Source: CADEED01 sp963711635
Lineage (GTDB): Bacteria > Pseudomonadota > Gammaproteobacteria > Steroidobacterales > Steroidobacteraceae
NCBI GenBank assembly: GCA_963711635.1
Contig: CAVQEZ010000013.1
Span: forward strand, 100,200 to 164,199
DNA length: 64,000 nucleotides
Direction: 5' to 3'
This document shows positions 55,359-63,977 of the stretch, one piece after another. Under the pieces are notes generated by a model. That model was given only the letters and a program-made list of their open reading frames with translations. It was not told the DNA's origin and searched no databases. Every line of letters begins with the position of its first letter. Within the stretch, counting starts at the first letter, position 1. The position numbers and the translations under genes were made by a program.

Positions 55359-56299
55359 CCGTCTGACAACGTCCCCGGCTGCCAAACCCGCATGAGCGAG
55401 GGCAGGTAAAGCTTGCCCCCGGTGTTGGGCGCTGGCGTCGGGCTTGGGCCGGGCGTCCGTGTCGGCCGCACTGCGGTGGGCTCCTCGGTGGGCAGCCTGG
55501 TCGGCCGCGGCGTCTCGCTCGGCAGGGTCGTGCTGGTGGGCTCTTCGGTCGGCATCTCCGGCGCCTCGGTGGGGGTCGGCCTGGGGGTGTTGGTCCAGGT
55601 CGGCGCCGCCTCCGGCGCGTAGATCTTGAGGTCGTCCCAGGCCACCTTCATGCCGGTCGGGTTGCCGCGGTTGACGGCGCCCAGGCCCACCCGTCCGTCA
55701 CGGAGGAAGCGATCGCGCAGATCGGCCACCTTCACGTCGTTGATGATGAAGGTCATGTCGGCGCCGCGCACGGTGACGTGCAGCTCGTTCCATTCGTCCG
55801 ACCCCGTCTCGAAGATGCCTGCGCAAGGTGCCGTCAACAGGGTGACGACCTGACCGCTGTTGAAGCGTTGGAAGCGGCATTGGTTCGGTGAGCTGTACGG
55901 ATCGAGGAAAAGGGTGTAATAGACCGTCGTCGTATCGGTGGCGCCGTAGCGCCAGACGAACATGGCATAACCGTTGGCCACGTCGCTTGGGGTGATGAAG
56001 CGAAAGTTTACCGTAAGGTCGAAGTCCCGGAGGACCAGCGAGTGCGGGCCGAAGGCGGCATACGGGTTCGTGGTCTTCACGGTGATCACGTACTCGCCAC
56101 CACTGTATTGGGTCGAAGCGAACTCGTCGTTGCTTTCCGGCCAACCGCTGTCCTTCTTCGAGAAGTCGTCCTGTAAGAGCAGCGTGCCCTGGGCGGCGAC
56201 CGGTCCGACCCGGTCGCCCACGGCCAGCCCGCCCCCCACAAGGGCAAGCGCCAGCAGAGCGGCCAGGCCCCGGCGTGTGAACAGTTTGGACAGGATCAT
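55298..56299 (-). CDS. secreted LamG/GH16-like domain protein, paralogue 1
   Basis: 333 residues. Signal peptide (RRGLAALLALALVGGGLAVG), then a concanavalin-like beta-sandwich (about 40-230; LLLQDDFSKKDSGWPESNDE, ADMTFIINDVKVADLRDR, VGLGAVNRGNPTGMKVAWDD). A long Thr/Pro linker follows (APTWTNTPRPTPTEAPEMPT), then the C-terminal motif GGKLYLPSLMR. No catalytic glutamates of GH16 are evident, so it may bind rather than cut carbohydrate. The YLP end is frequent on exported Chloroflexota proteins. The ATG overlaps the stop of paralogue 2 by 4 bases. Its last about 35 residues overlap nadD, so the true end could be earlier if an indel exists. Confidence 0.75.
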   Translation of the reverse strand: MILSKLFTRRGLAALLALALVGGGLAVGDRVGPVAAQGTLLLQDDFSKKDSGWPESNDEFASTQYSGGEYVITVKTTNPYAAFGPHSLVLRDFDLTVNFRFITPSDVANGYAMFVWRYGATDTTTVYYTLFLDPYSSPNQCRFQRFNSGQVVTLLTAPCAGIFETGSDEWNELHVTVRGADMTFIINDVKVADLRDRFLRDGRVGLGAVNRGNPTGMKVAWDDLKIYAPEAAPTWTNTPRPTPTEAPEMPTEEPTSTTLPSETPRPTRLPTEEPTAVRPTRTPGPSPTPAPNTGGKLYLPSLMRVWQPGTLSDGYRAYSPRWAMYAATPSGSW

Positions 56300-57393
56300 C
56301 TTTTATCTCCTCCTGCGAACGGGGAGGTGAGGCGCGGCCACCATCCCCGGGGGTCAAACGAAGGCCGAATGGAATCGTGAGGCGCGACGTCAAGCCCTGC
56401 GGCGACTGCGACCGATGCGTTGGCGCGGTTGGCGGTACGTGGCAAGTATGCTCGGCCGATGATGTGGAACAAGGGCGTGGGCAGCACGACCGCGGTAGCG
56501 TTGGGGTCGGGGGTGAACGTCACCGCCGGGCCTACGGTGCGGGTGCGACGATCACGCGTTGGTGAGGACGTGGGGATGATGCGCGGCGTCTCGGTGGGCA
56601 GCGTGGTGGCGGTGGGCGGGCCCGGCTTGGTGTTGGTCGGGACGGGGGTGTTCGTCGGCACGCTCGTCTTGGTGGGGGGCACGGTGTTGGTCCAGGTCGG
56701 CGCGGCGCGCACCGAGCGCACCTCGAGGTCGTCGATGTCCAGCGACCAGTTGGACCCGTTAAACTTGGATGCCCCCAAGCCGAAGTAGCCCCCCTGGAGG
56801 CTCTCGTCCCGGATGTCGAGGACGAGCGTGTCGTTGACGTAACAGCTAAACTCTCGGCCCCTTGCTGCCACCCGCAGCACGTTGACGGCGCCCACGCCGC
56901 TGCGCAGGCTGGAGATGTCGCGTACCACCGCCAAGGTGTCGGCGTTGTTGTGGACGACCCGCACGAACCGGCAGAATTGGTCGTAAGGGGCGCAGCCGAA
57001 GCCGTATAGGTTCGCCGACAGGTCGATCACCGTCGTCCCTTCGGAAGCCATGCGAAAGCCCAGCCAGATGAGGCCGTTGGCGTTGTCGCGCTCGCTGTTG
57101 GTGACATAGGTGGCCCTGACGTCGAAGTCGCTGAACTCGGTGCGGTTGTCCAGCACCGTCCAGGACGTGAACGGGGAGTGGGTGATGTCGGCCACCATCT
57201 TCCCGCCGCTGATACGCATGTAGCTGTCGACCAGCCACCCTTTGGCGTTGTTGTCGAAACGCTCTTCCAAGAGCAGCCCACCTTGAGCGGCCGCGCGGGG
57301 GGAAGCGCTCTGCAACATCCCCCAGCAGACAGCCAGCAACAAGGTGCCGGCCGTTATCCGGCCCCACCGTGAAGGTTCGTATCCGCGGCGCAT
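56296..57393 (-). CDS. secreted LamG/GH16-like domain protein, paralogue 2
   Basis: 365 residues. Signal peptide (ITAGTLLLAVCWGMLQSASP), mature start AAAQGGLLLEERFDNNAKGW. The sandwich domain includes TVLDNRTEFSDFDVRATYVT, LYGFGCAPYDQFCRFVRV (two Cys, possibly a disulfide), YFGLGASKFNGSNWSLDIDD. Thr/Pro linker with TNT/PTKT repeats, then IIGRAYLPRTANRANAS, and a short tail. Closest to paralogue 3. A conserved leader hairpin lies 52 bases before the ATG. Likely a surface or matrix protein that binds polysaccharide (inference). Confidence 0.75.
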   Translation of the reverse strand: MRRGYEPSRWGRITAGTLLLAVCWGMLQSASPRAAAQGGLLLEERFDNNAKGWLVDSYMRISGGKMVADITHSPFTSWTVLDNRTEFSDFDVRATYVTNSERDNANGLIWLGFRMASEGTTVIDLSANLYGFGCAPYDQFCRFVRVVHNNADTLAVVRDISSLRSGVGAVNVLRVAARGREFSCYVNDTLVLDIRDESLQGGYFGLGASKFNGSNWSLDIDDLEVRSVRAAPTWTNTVPPTKTSVPTNTPVPTNTKPGPPTATTLPTETPRIIPTSSPTRDRRTRTVGPAVTFTPDPNATAVVLPTPLFHIIGRAYLPRTANRANASVAVAAGLDVAPHDSIRPSFDPRGWWPRLTSPFAGGDKR

Positions 57394-57445
57394 ACTATCT
57401 TTCCTCGACCTCGCAAAGCTGAATCGTCACGTTTGCCGTCCAGGG

Positions 57446-57480
57446 CCTGAACGGTTCACGGGGGAGCATCGTGACTTCAG
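57446..57480 (-). promoter_or_regulatory. conserved leader hairpin, copy A
   Basis: On the minus strand, CTGAA...TTCAG closes an inner TCACG/CGTGA stem with a loop containing GCTCCCC. It is 52 bases before the ATG of paralogue 2. The same hairpin, at the same distance, precedes paralogue 3, while the sequence around it has diverged. Likely a 5'-UTR control element or protein-binding dyad; I cannot match it to a known riboswitch class. Confidence 0.55.
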
Positions 57481-57597
57481 TCCGAAGGATGGTCTGGCGC
57501 GGCCGCCGTGGCTGGCGATCTTATCGTGGCGCGAGGCACCGTCATTCTAGTCGGCCGGTATGGACGGCGCAACAACTACCCTACGGGAGCTAAAGAG

Positions 57598-58595
57598 TCA
57601 GTCTCGAAGCGCGAAGCCGTGCCGGGCGGCGGCGGCGTGCGAGGTGACGTTGGCGCGGTTCACCGTGTACGGCAGGTAGACCTGGCCGATGATGTTGAAG
57701 GACGGCGTCGGCAGAACGACCGGCGTGGCGTTGGGATCGGGAGTGAACGTTACCGGCGGCCGCACGGTGCGGCGGTCACGCGTCGGCGAAGCGGTTGGTA
57801 GGACGCGCGGGGTCTGGGTCGGCAGCGTGGTGGCGGTGGGCGGGCCGACCCTGGTCTTGGTAGGAGCGGGGGTGTTGGAGGGCGGGGGCGTGTTGGAGGG
57901 GACCGGCGTGTTGGTCCAGGTGGGCGCGGCATTCGCCGACCGCACCTCGAGATCGTCGATATCGATCGTCCACGCACCGCCGCTGAAGGTCGACGCCCCC
58001 AGCCCGAAATAGCCGTCGGTGAGGCCCTCGTCGCGGAAGTCCAGGACGTGCTGATTGTTGATGAAGAAGCTGAACTCCCGTCCCCGGCCGGTGACGCGCA
58101 GGATGTTGACCGCCCCGACGCCGGTTCTCATCATGTTGAGGTCGCGCATGATCGCCAGCCGATCGAACGGTCCGCCGGAGACGCGTACGAAATTGCAGAA
58201 CCGGTCGTGCGGCGTGCAACCGAACCCATAGAGGAAGCGGTCCCCTTCGGCCATGCGGAACCCCAGCCACATCAGGCCGTTGCCGGTGTCGCGGTCCAGC
58301 TTGGTGATGAAGGTCGCCCTGACGTCAAAGTCCGAATGGATGGGCTGCGCTCCCATCCACGTCCAGCTGGTCACCGGGGCGTGGGAGTCGATCGTCAACT
58401 TATCCCGCCGATGCTGATGTCGCTGTACATGTACCAGTTGTTGGCGTTGTTGTCGAAGCGCTCGGCGTATAGCAGCCCGCCTTGGGCGGCGGCTTTGGGA
58501 TTGGTGCTTTGCGTGCCTAACCAGCACGTGACAAGCAGGCAGGCAGAGACCACAAGACGGCCCCGCCGTGACAGTTCGGATCCGCGGCGCATCAT
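57598..58595 (-). CDS. secreted LamG/GH16-like domain protein, paralogue 3 (one frameshift)
   Basis: About 332 residues after repair. Signal peptide (GRLVVSACLLVTCWLGTQST), mature start AAAQGGLLYAERFDNNANNW; HSDFDVRATFITKLDRDTGN; LYGFGCTPHDRFCNFVRVSG; GYFGLGASTFSGGAWTIDID; linker NTPPPSNTPAPTKT; end FNIIGQVYLPYTVNRANVTS. One frame change lies near 58400. Strong similarity with paralogue 2 throughout, including the two Cys and the YLP end, shows a recent tandem duplication. Confidence 0.75.
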
Positions 58596-58645
58596 GGCTT
58601 CCTCAACCCGGTAAAGTGGATTCGTCCCCTGCTTGCCTCTATCGG

Positions 58646-58682
58646 CCTGAACGGTTCACGGGGGGAGCACCGTGACTTCAGG
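58646..58682 (-). promoter_or_regulatory. conserved leader hairpin, copy B
   Basis: On the minus strand, CCTGAA...TTCAGG with an inner TCACGG/CCGTGA stem and a GCTCCC-containing loop, 51 bases before the start of paralogue 3. Compared with copy A, the extra outer and inner pairs are complete here (the inner change swaps G-U for G-C), which supports a paired structure. A second shared block (GACTAGAATGAC) lies about 65-70 bases further upstream in both leaders. Confidence 0.55.
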
Positions 58683-58818
58683 TCGATCGGTCGTCGGATA
58701 GGCTGCCTTTGATGCTGAGCCCACCCGTAGCGCCAGGCGCGGTCATTCTAGTCAGCCGGGGTTTAGGGAGCAAAGATCGTCTGGGGGTTAATCCACCGCC
58801 CGGCCTATACTTTGGCCC

Positions 58819-60195
58819 ATGATCGACCGAGTCGTCCAGTTCGTGCGCGGTCTGCGGGCCGCTGGCGTTCGTGTGTCGGTGGCGGAGGCCGAAGACGCCA
58901 TGCACGCCGTGGAAGTGCTCGGCACGCAGGATCGGTCCCTGTTCCGGCATACGCTGCGCGCCACGATGGTGAAGGCGGCCGACGATTACCCTGCCTTCGA
59001 CGCGCTGTTCGACGTCTACTTCGGCAGCGGTGGGCCGCCGCTGCAGAACGCACTCGAGGACCTGGATGAGGACGAGCAGGCGGCGGTGAAAGCGGCCCTC
59101 GGCGCGCTTGCCGGCCGCATGCAGCAGCTCATGGATTGGTTGACGTCGGGCCAGGGACCCACCAGGGAAGAGCTCGAGGCACTGGCCAAGCGAATGGGCC
59201 TCGAGCGCCTGGCGAACCCCCGCCAGGCGCGCTGGGTGACGAGCCAGATGTTGCGCGACCTCGGCTTCGGGCGCCTCGAAGAGTTGCTCGCCCAGCTGAT
59301 GCGTACCCTGCAGGAGGCCGGCCTATCCGACGAGGCCATCGCCGCGCTCTTGGGCGTGGTGGAAGCCAATCGCGAAGCCCTGGCCGAGCAGATCGGGCAG
59401 TTCGTGGGCCTCACCCTGGCCCAGCAGCGCGCCGAGCAGCCGCCGGACATGCCGGGCGGCGAGCTTTACGAGCGTTCGCTGGCCGACCTCAGCCCCGCCG
59501 AGGCCGACGAGATGCGCCGCGAAGTACGGCGCCTGGTGGCGCGCCTGCGCAGCCGTGCCGCGCTCCGTCAGAAGCGCGCTGCCGCCGGGCAGCTGGACCT
59601 GCGCCGCACGGTGCGGGCGAACCTTCGTTACGGCGGCGTGCCGCTCGAGCTGCGCCGCCGCACCCGCCGCCTCAAGCCCCGCCTGGTCCTGGTGTGCGAC
59701 GTATCGACGTCGGTACGCCCGGTGGCGGGCTTCCTGCTACACCTCATCTACGAGCTGCACGACCAGGTGGCTCACGCCCGGAGCTTTGCGTTCAACGAGG
59801 ACCTGGAAGAGGTGACCCATCTCCTGAATCGCGGCAACGTGGAAGAGGCGGTGAACGAGGTGCTCTACGCGATCCCGCCCGGCTATTACGCGACTGACCT
59901 CGGCCAGAGCCTACAGACGCTGGTCGACACCGCGCCCGACTCGGTCGACCGCCGCGCCACGGTGATCATCCTCGGCGACGGACGCAACAACCACCGCAAC
60001 CCGCGCCTGGACTTGGTGAAGGACATCCAGCGACGCAGCCGGCGGTTGGTGTGGTTGAACCCCGAGCCGCCGGCCACCTGGGGCACCGGCGACAGCGACA
60101 TGCTCGCCTACGCCCCGCTGTGCGACGCCGTCTATCCGGCGGCCAACTTGGCGCAGCTCAGCGCGGCGGTGGATCGGCTGTTGGCGGACCGCTGA
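58819..60195 (+). CDS. VWA-domain protein, CoxE-like
   Basis: 458 residues. The N-terminal half is helical (FVRGLRAAGVRVSVAEAEDA, RQARWVTSQMLRDLGFGRLE); the C-terminal half is a von Willebrand A domain with an intact MIDAS: LVCDVSTSVRPVAGF (DxSxS), YYATDLGQSLQTL (Thr/Asp) and VIILGDGRNNH (Asp). CoxE-family proteins usually work with a MoxR-type AAA+ ATPase to insert metals or mature enzymes; no such ATPase gene lies in this window. Start at the ATG following GGCCC. The reading frame is intact. Confidence 0.82.
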   Translation: MIDRVVQFVRGLRAAGVRVSVAEAEDAMHAVEVLGTQDRSLFRHTLRATMVKAADDYPAFDALFDVYFGSGGPPLQNALEDLDEDEQAAVKAALGALAGRMQQLMDWLTSGQGPTREELEALAKRMGLERLANPRQARWVTSQMLRDLGFGRLEELLAQLMRTLQEAGLSDEAIAALLGVVEANREALAEQIGQFVGLTLAQQRAEQPPDMPGGELYERSLADLSPAEADEMRREVRRLVARLRSRAALRQKRAAAGQLDLRRTVRANLRYGGVPLELRRRTRRLKPRLVLVCDVSTSVRPVAGFLLHLIYELHDQVAHARSFAFNEDLEEVTHLLNRGNVEEAVNEVLYAIPPGYYATDLGQSLQTLVDTAPDSVDRRATVIILGDGRNNHRNPRLDLVKDIQRRSRRLVWLNPEPPATWGTGDSDMLAYAPLCDAVYPAANLAQLSAAVDRLLADR

Positions 60196-60201
60196 CAGCG
60201 G

Positions 60202-60354
60202 CTAGTGGACGCTTTCGCAAATGATCCGACTATGGGGACAAACGTTGTGTCCGCAGATTACGCAGATTGACGCAGATTGAATCTGTGTAATCTGCGTAAT
60301 CTGCGGACAGATTCCTCTCAGCCTAATCGGATGGATTACGAAACTCACCACTAG
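60202..60354. repeat. MITE-like repeat, family II, copy B (153 bp, inverted)
   Basis: Reverse-complement counterpart of the copy at 44595-44747, identical in length. Ends CTAGTGG / CCACTAG; centre is the GCAGATT-based hairpin. Its right-hand CTAG is shared with the adjoining family I copy 3, so one element inserted at the terminus of the other. It occupies, with copy 3, most of the 360-base gap between the VWA and kinase genes. Confidence 0.88.
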
Positions 60355-60477
60355 TACCGTGTCATGGCCAAAACATCGCTCGTACGTTACTCGTCGTCAA
60401 CCGGAATCGACGACACAACACGGCCCTAGCACGACGATCGGCGGTATACCGAATACGGCCAAATGACACGGTACTAG
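60351..60477. repeat. MITE-like repeat, family I, copy 3 (127 bp, internally deleted)
   Basis: Ends CTAGTACCGTGTCAT / ATGACACGGTACTAG are intact. Compared with copy 1, the whole central hairpin between two CGACCGGCGGTA-like direct repeats is missing and only one direct repeat remains, as expected for deletion between them (or insertion in the others). Oriented like copy 2. Confidence 0.85.
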
Positions 60478-60557
60478 TGCGCTTCGTTCTTCCGGCCGAG
60501 CCCGCTACGCCTTGCCACCGATCCCAAGTCTGCGCTGAAGCCAGATTAGAGCGGTTA

Positions 60558-63271
60558 CTACGCCGCCAGCCTCAGCGGCAGCCGCACGTGGTAGCCGCCC
60601 GACCACTCGGGCGGGTTCTCGATCCAGGCCCGGCCACCCTGGCGCTCGGCGAGCACTCGCACCACCTTGAGGCTGGCCGCCGCGCCGGCGCGGCCGTGGT
60701 CCATCTCCAGGACGCCTTCCTCGGCGCCATTCGGCTGGTTGCCGCGGTCGAGCACCGAGATGACGAGCGCCCGCGTGTCGCCCACGGCGCGCACCTCCGC
60801 CGTGATGCGCACGTCCCCGCCCTGAGGGGAGCGATGGGCGGCGTTCACGAGCAGGTTGTCCAGGATCCGCCGCAGGGCTTCGGGCTCGGCCGATGCGTCA
60901 GGCAGCGCAGTGGCCAGGTTCAAGTCGACGCGGATGGCCTTCTCGGCCAGGTGCGGCTGCGCGTCCTCCACCGCCTTCTCCATCTCCGCTCCCACGTCTA
61001 CCCGGGCAGGGGCGGCGATGGAAGCAACGTTTGGCCCCCCGATCTCGATCTGCACCATCGTCTGGAGGTTGCCCAAGAGCACCTTCATCCGCGCCAAGTT
61101 CGCGTCGATCTTCTGCAGGTAACGGTGTAGGGGTCGTCGGAATAGCTCATCTTCGACCAGATCTCGCGATACCCCAGGATGCTGCGGATGGGCTGCTCGA
61201 GCGCATCGGTCAGGAGCGGGATGAACTCGGCCAGCGGTGAGTTGGCGGGCTCGGTGCTCGAGCTGGCCACCACCAGGGCGCCCAGGTAGCCCATCACCGG
61301 ATCCACCAGGCCTTCGATGCTGAGCCGGGCGGCTGGTGACTCCACCAACACCTCGATCGGTGCATCCAGCGAGCTGGTGCGGGCGGTTTGCTTCAAGCGG
61401 TGCAGGGCGTAGTCCACACGTTCGCCTTCCGGCAGGGCGCTGAGCACCGACTGCCCAACCGGGCGCTCGGCGGTGTGCAGGAGGCGTGTCACGGCGGGGT
61501 TCGCCATGGCGACGGCGTTGTCGGCGTCCACGACCATGACCCCCCACGGGAGCTTGGCGAGCGCCTGCTCGAACAAGGCGAGGCGTGAGTCCAGAAGACC
61601 GCTGTTGGTCGGGCCGGACGAAGCGGTTGACGGGAGCGGAGGCGCGGTCTCCCGGACGCCGCCCGCAAGTGGTAGGCCGACCGTCGTACCCCGAAGCCGC
61701 TCTTCGCCCAACGCGATCGCCCCAGGCAGCTGCATTTCCGTCACGACCTGGAGAGTCGGGAAGTCCGCAGCAACCGGCGCCGTCGGCTGTGGCTCGACCG
61801 CGACCGCCGGTCCCAGGTACTCTATCGGTGGCGACGGCGGAGCTGGGACTGTGGGCGGCACTGCGCCCTGGCGCAGCAGCTCCAAGTGGGCGCCGAGGTC
61901 CTCTACGGTGCTGGCCAGACGGCCGAGCACATGGGCCTGCGTCTCGAGCTCAGAGAGCACCCGGCCTAGCTGGTCGCGCTGGTTGACCTCGACCTCGATC
62001 GCCGCGAGGCGCAGGGCGGCCACGTTGGCGATGCGCTCGATGGTCGCCGCGTCGCGTGGTGGCCACGGGCCCGGCCGGCCGGCCACGATCACGCCATAAC
62101 GCTGCCCGTGGCCGGCGATCACTTGCACCAGGGTCGGCAGGCTGGCCGAGCCGATGAGCACGTACAGCTTGATGAGATCGGACGCCAGGATGGCGCCGTC
62201 GAAGCGCAGGTTGCCGACCGACATGGCACGCGCCAGCGTGGGCAGCTCAGCCATCGGATAGCGGCCCACCAGCCGCGGCGGGCGACTCGGAGCGGCGTGC
62301 CAGAGCTCGAACCGGCCGCCGTCGGTGATGAGACCCACGATCGCGGCGTGGGTGCCCAGCTCGGCGATGAGCGTGCGCAAGGCTTCAGCTGCCGCAAGCT
62401 CAGGTCCGAGCTCGACCTCCGGGTCCGGGAGGGCTTGCGCCGCGAGGGGCGACGCGCCTGTCCAGGGAGCCCACGGCCACTCGGCGGGGCCGCCGCTCTC
62501 TCCCTGGGATGTGGAACGGCTGCCGTTCACCACGGTGACCAACCGGGGCGCTGAAGCCTGGCGGGGCTGTTCCCCCGGCGCTCGCCGCCGGCTGCCGCGC
62601 CAGAAGCGGGCCACGCCGGCGATTAGGTCTTCGCTCACCGCGGCGGCCAGGAAGCAGGCGGCGGCGGCCAGGAGCCCGAGCCTCGCCCACGAGGGAGCGA
62701 AGCTCATCGTCAGGTTGCGCGACGCCACGATCTGCAGGAAGTTGCCCAGGCCGATCGCCGCCACGGCGAGGCGGATGGGCAGCGGGGCGGAGGCACCGTT
62801 GCGCCATAGGGCCTGCAGCACGAAGAGGCCAAGCAGGAAGAGCCCGTAATCCCAACCCTGGATGAGGAGGGTCCCGGGCTGGCCCTGCCCCCGCAGGATC
62901 TCCTGCGCCCACAACGGCGCCAAGTCGAGGTAGGCCACGAGCGCCAGGGCAAAGCTTGCCGCGAGCCCCAGGCGCCACCAGCGCTGCCCCTGGACGCCGG
63001 CCGACCAGCCGAGGCCCACCAGCGTCGCGGCGGCGAGCAGCCGCTCGAACGGCGCCGTCCAAAGGCGGGCGTCGACATGCCCGAGCGCGGTCAGAAAACG
63101 CACCGCCAACCAGACCGACCCGGTGGCGGCCAGGCACCACGCCCCCCGCCACAGCCATGAGGGGGTGTCGGGGCGGCGAGCAGCGGGCTGGAGCCAGCCC
63201 TTGAGCAGTAGCCCCAAGGGCACGGTGAGGAATCCGAAGAGGATCAGCTCGAGTAGATCTGGCAATGTCAT
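60558..63271 (-). CDS. membrane sensor histidine-kinase-like protein lacking the phospho-acceptor His (one frameshift)
   Basis: About 904 residues after repair near 61130. Residues 1-220 hold about seven hydrophobic segments (ILFGFLTVPLGLLLKGWLQP, WDYGLFLLGLFVLQALW). A GAF-like domain (about 300-420), a coiled region, and a PAS domain (LPWGVMVVDADNAVAMANPA) follow. At the H-box position the sequence is LTDALEQPIRSILGYREIW, where kinases have SHELRTPLxxILGY: the His is gone. The ATPase part keeps N-box LDNLLVNAAHRS, but G1 (VLDRGNQPNG) and G2 (GRAGAAASLKVVRVLAERQG) are degenerate. It may act as a pseudokinase or partner of another kinase (inference). Confidence 0.75.
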
Positions 63272-63397
63272 CGCGCTCAGTAGGCTGGCCGCTCCTACGC
63301 CCTAAACGCCTGGATTGTATCCAGTTTGCCTGATCGGTCTAATCTGAGGTAACCTGTTGGCTCCATCCTACCGGCCCCACGGTCTCAAAATTCGCCT

Positions 63398-63874
63398 ATG
63401 ACTTCCCCCAAGGACATCACCATCTACACCGACGGCGCTTGCCTTGGCAACCCGGGCCCCGGCGGCTATGGGGTGGTGGTCCGCTATGGGGGCCATCGGA
63501 AGGAGCTCTCGGGCGGCTATCGGCAGACGACGAACAACCGCATGGAGCTGATGGCGGCGATCAAGGGCCTGGAGCTGCTGAACGAGCCCTGCCGGGTGGG
63601 CCTCTTCACCGACTCAGAGTACGTCCAGAAGGCGATGACCTTGGGCTGGGCGGCGCGCTGGGAGGCCAACGGCTGGCAGCGCAACCGGCGTGAGGCGGCG
63701 CAGAACCCCGACCTCTGGGCCCAGCTGCTCAAGCTCTCCCGCTACCACGACGTCACCTTCAACTGGGTGCGCGGCCACGCGGGCGACCGCGAGAACGAAC
63801 GCTGCGACCAGCTCTCTGTGCAGGCGGCCAATGGGCGCAGCCTCGAGGCGGACGAAGGCTACGAGCGGCGCTGA
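63398..63874 (+). CDS. rnhA: ribonuclease HI
   Basis: 158 residues. Removes RNA from RNA:DNA hybrids. Catalytic DEDD set is visible: YTDGACLGNPGPGGYG (Asp), TTNNRMELMAAIKGLE (Glu), LFTDSEYVQKAM (Asp) and NERCDQLS (Asp), plus the His of WVRGHAGDRENE. Includes the basic-protrusion segment WQRNRREAAQN. Length is normal for bacterial RNase HI. Intact frame. Confidence 0.95.
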   Translation: MTSPKDITIYTDGACLGNPGPGGYGVVVRYGGHRKELSGGYRQTTNNRMELMAAIKGLELLNEPCRVGLFTDSEYVQKAMTLGWAARWEANGWQRNRREAAQNPDLWAQLLKLSRYHDVTFNWVRGHAGDRENERCDQLSVQAANGRSLEADEGYERR

Positions 63875-63955
63875 GGGGCCCAACCGCAGCAACCGGTGAC
63901 CGCCGTCGAATTTAACGTTTGGTGTGAAATGGAGGTTTAGCCGTGGTCGGCGAGC

Positions 63956-63977
63956 GCCCGTGAATTCATTCACGGGC
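63956..63977 (+). terminator. inverted repeat near the window end
   Basis: A 10-base perfect stem GCCCGTGAAT / ATTCACGGGC with a 2-base loop, 82 bases after the rnhA stop. Followed by TATCATTAC rather than a T-run. It may be a weak terminator; the rest of the 126-base tail after rnhA shows nothing else. Confidence 0.4.

Noticed and set aside
57440..57490. Cyclic di-GMP (GEMM) or other known riboswitch before the secreted paralogues
   Set aside because: The hairpin lacks the conserved GEMM core bases; I could not fit it to any class I know, so it is reported only as an unknown element.
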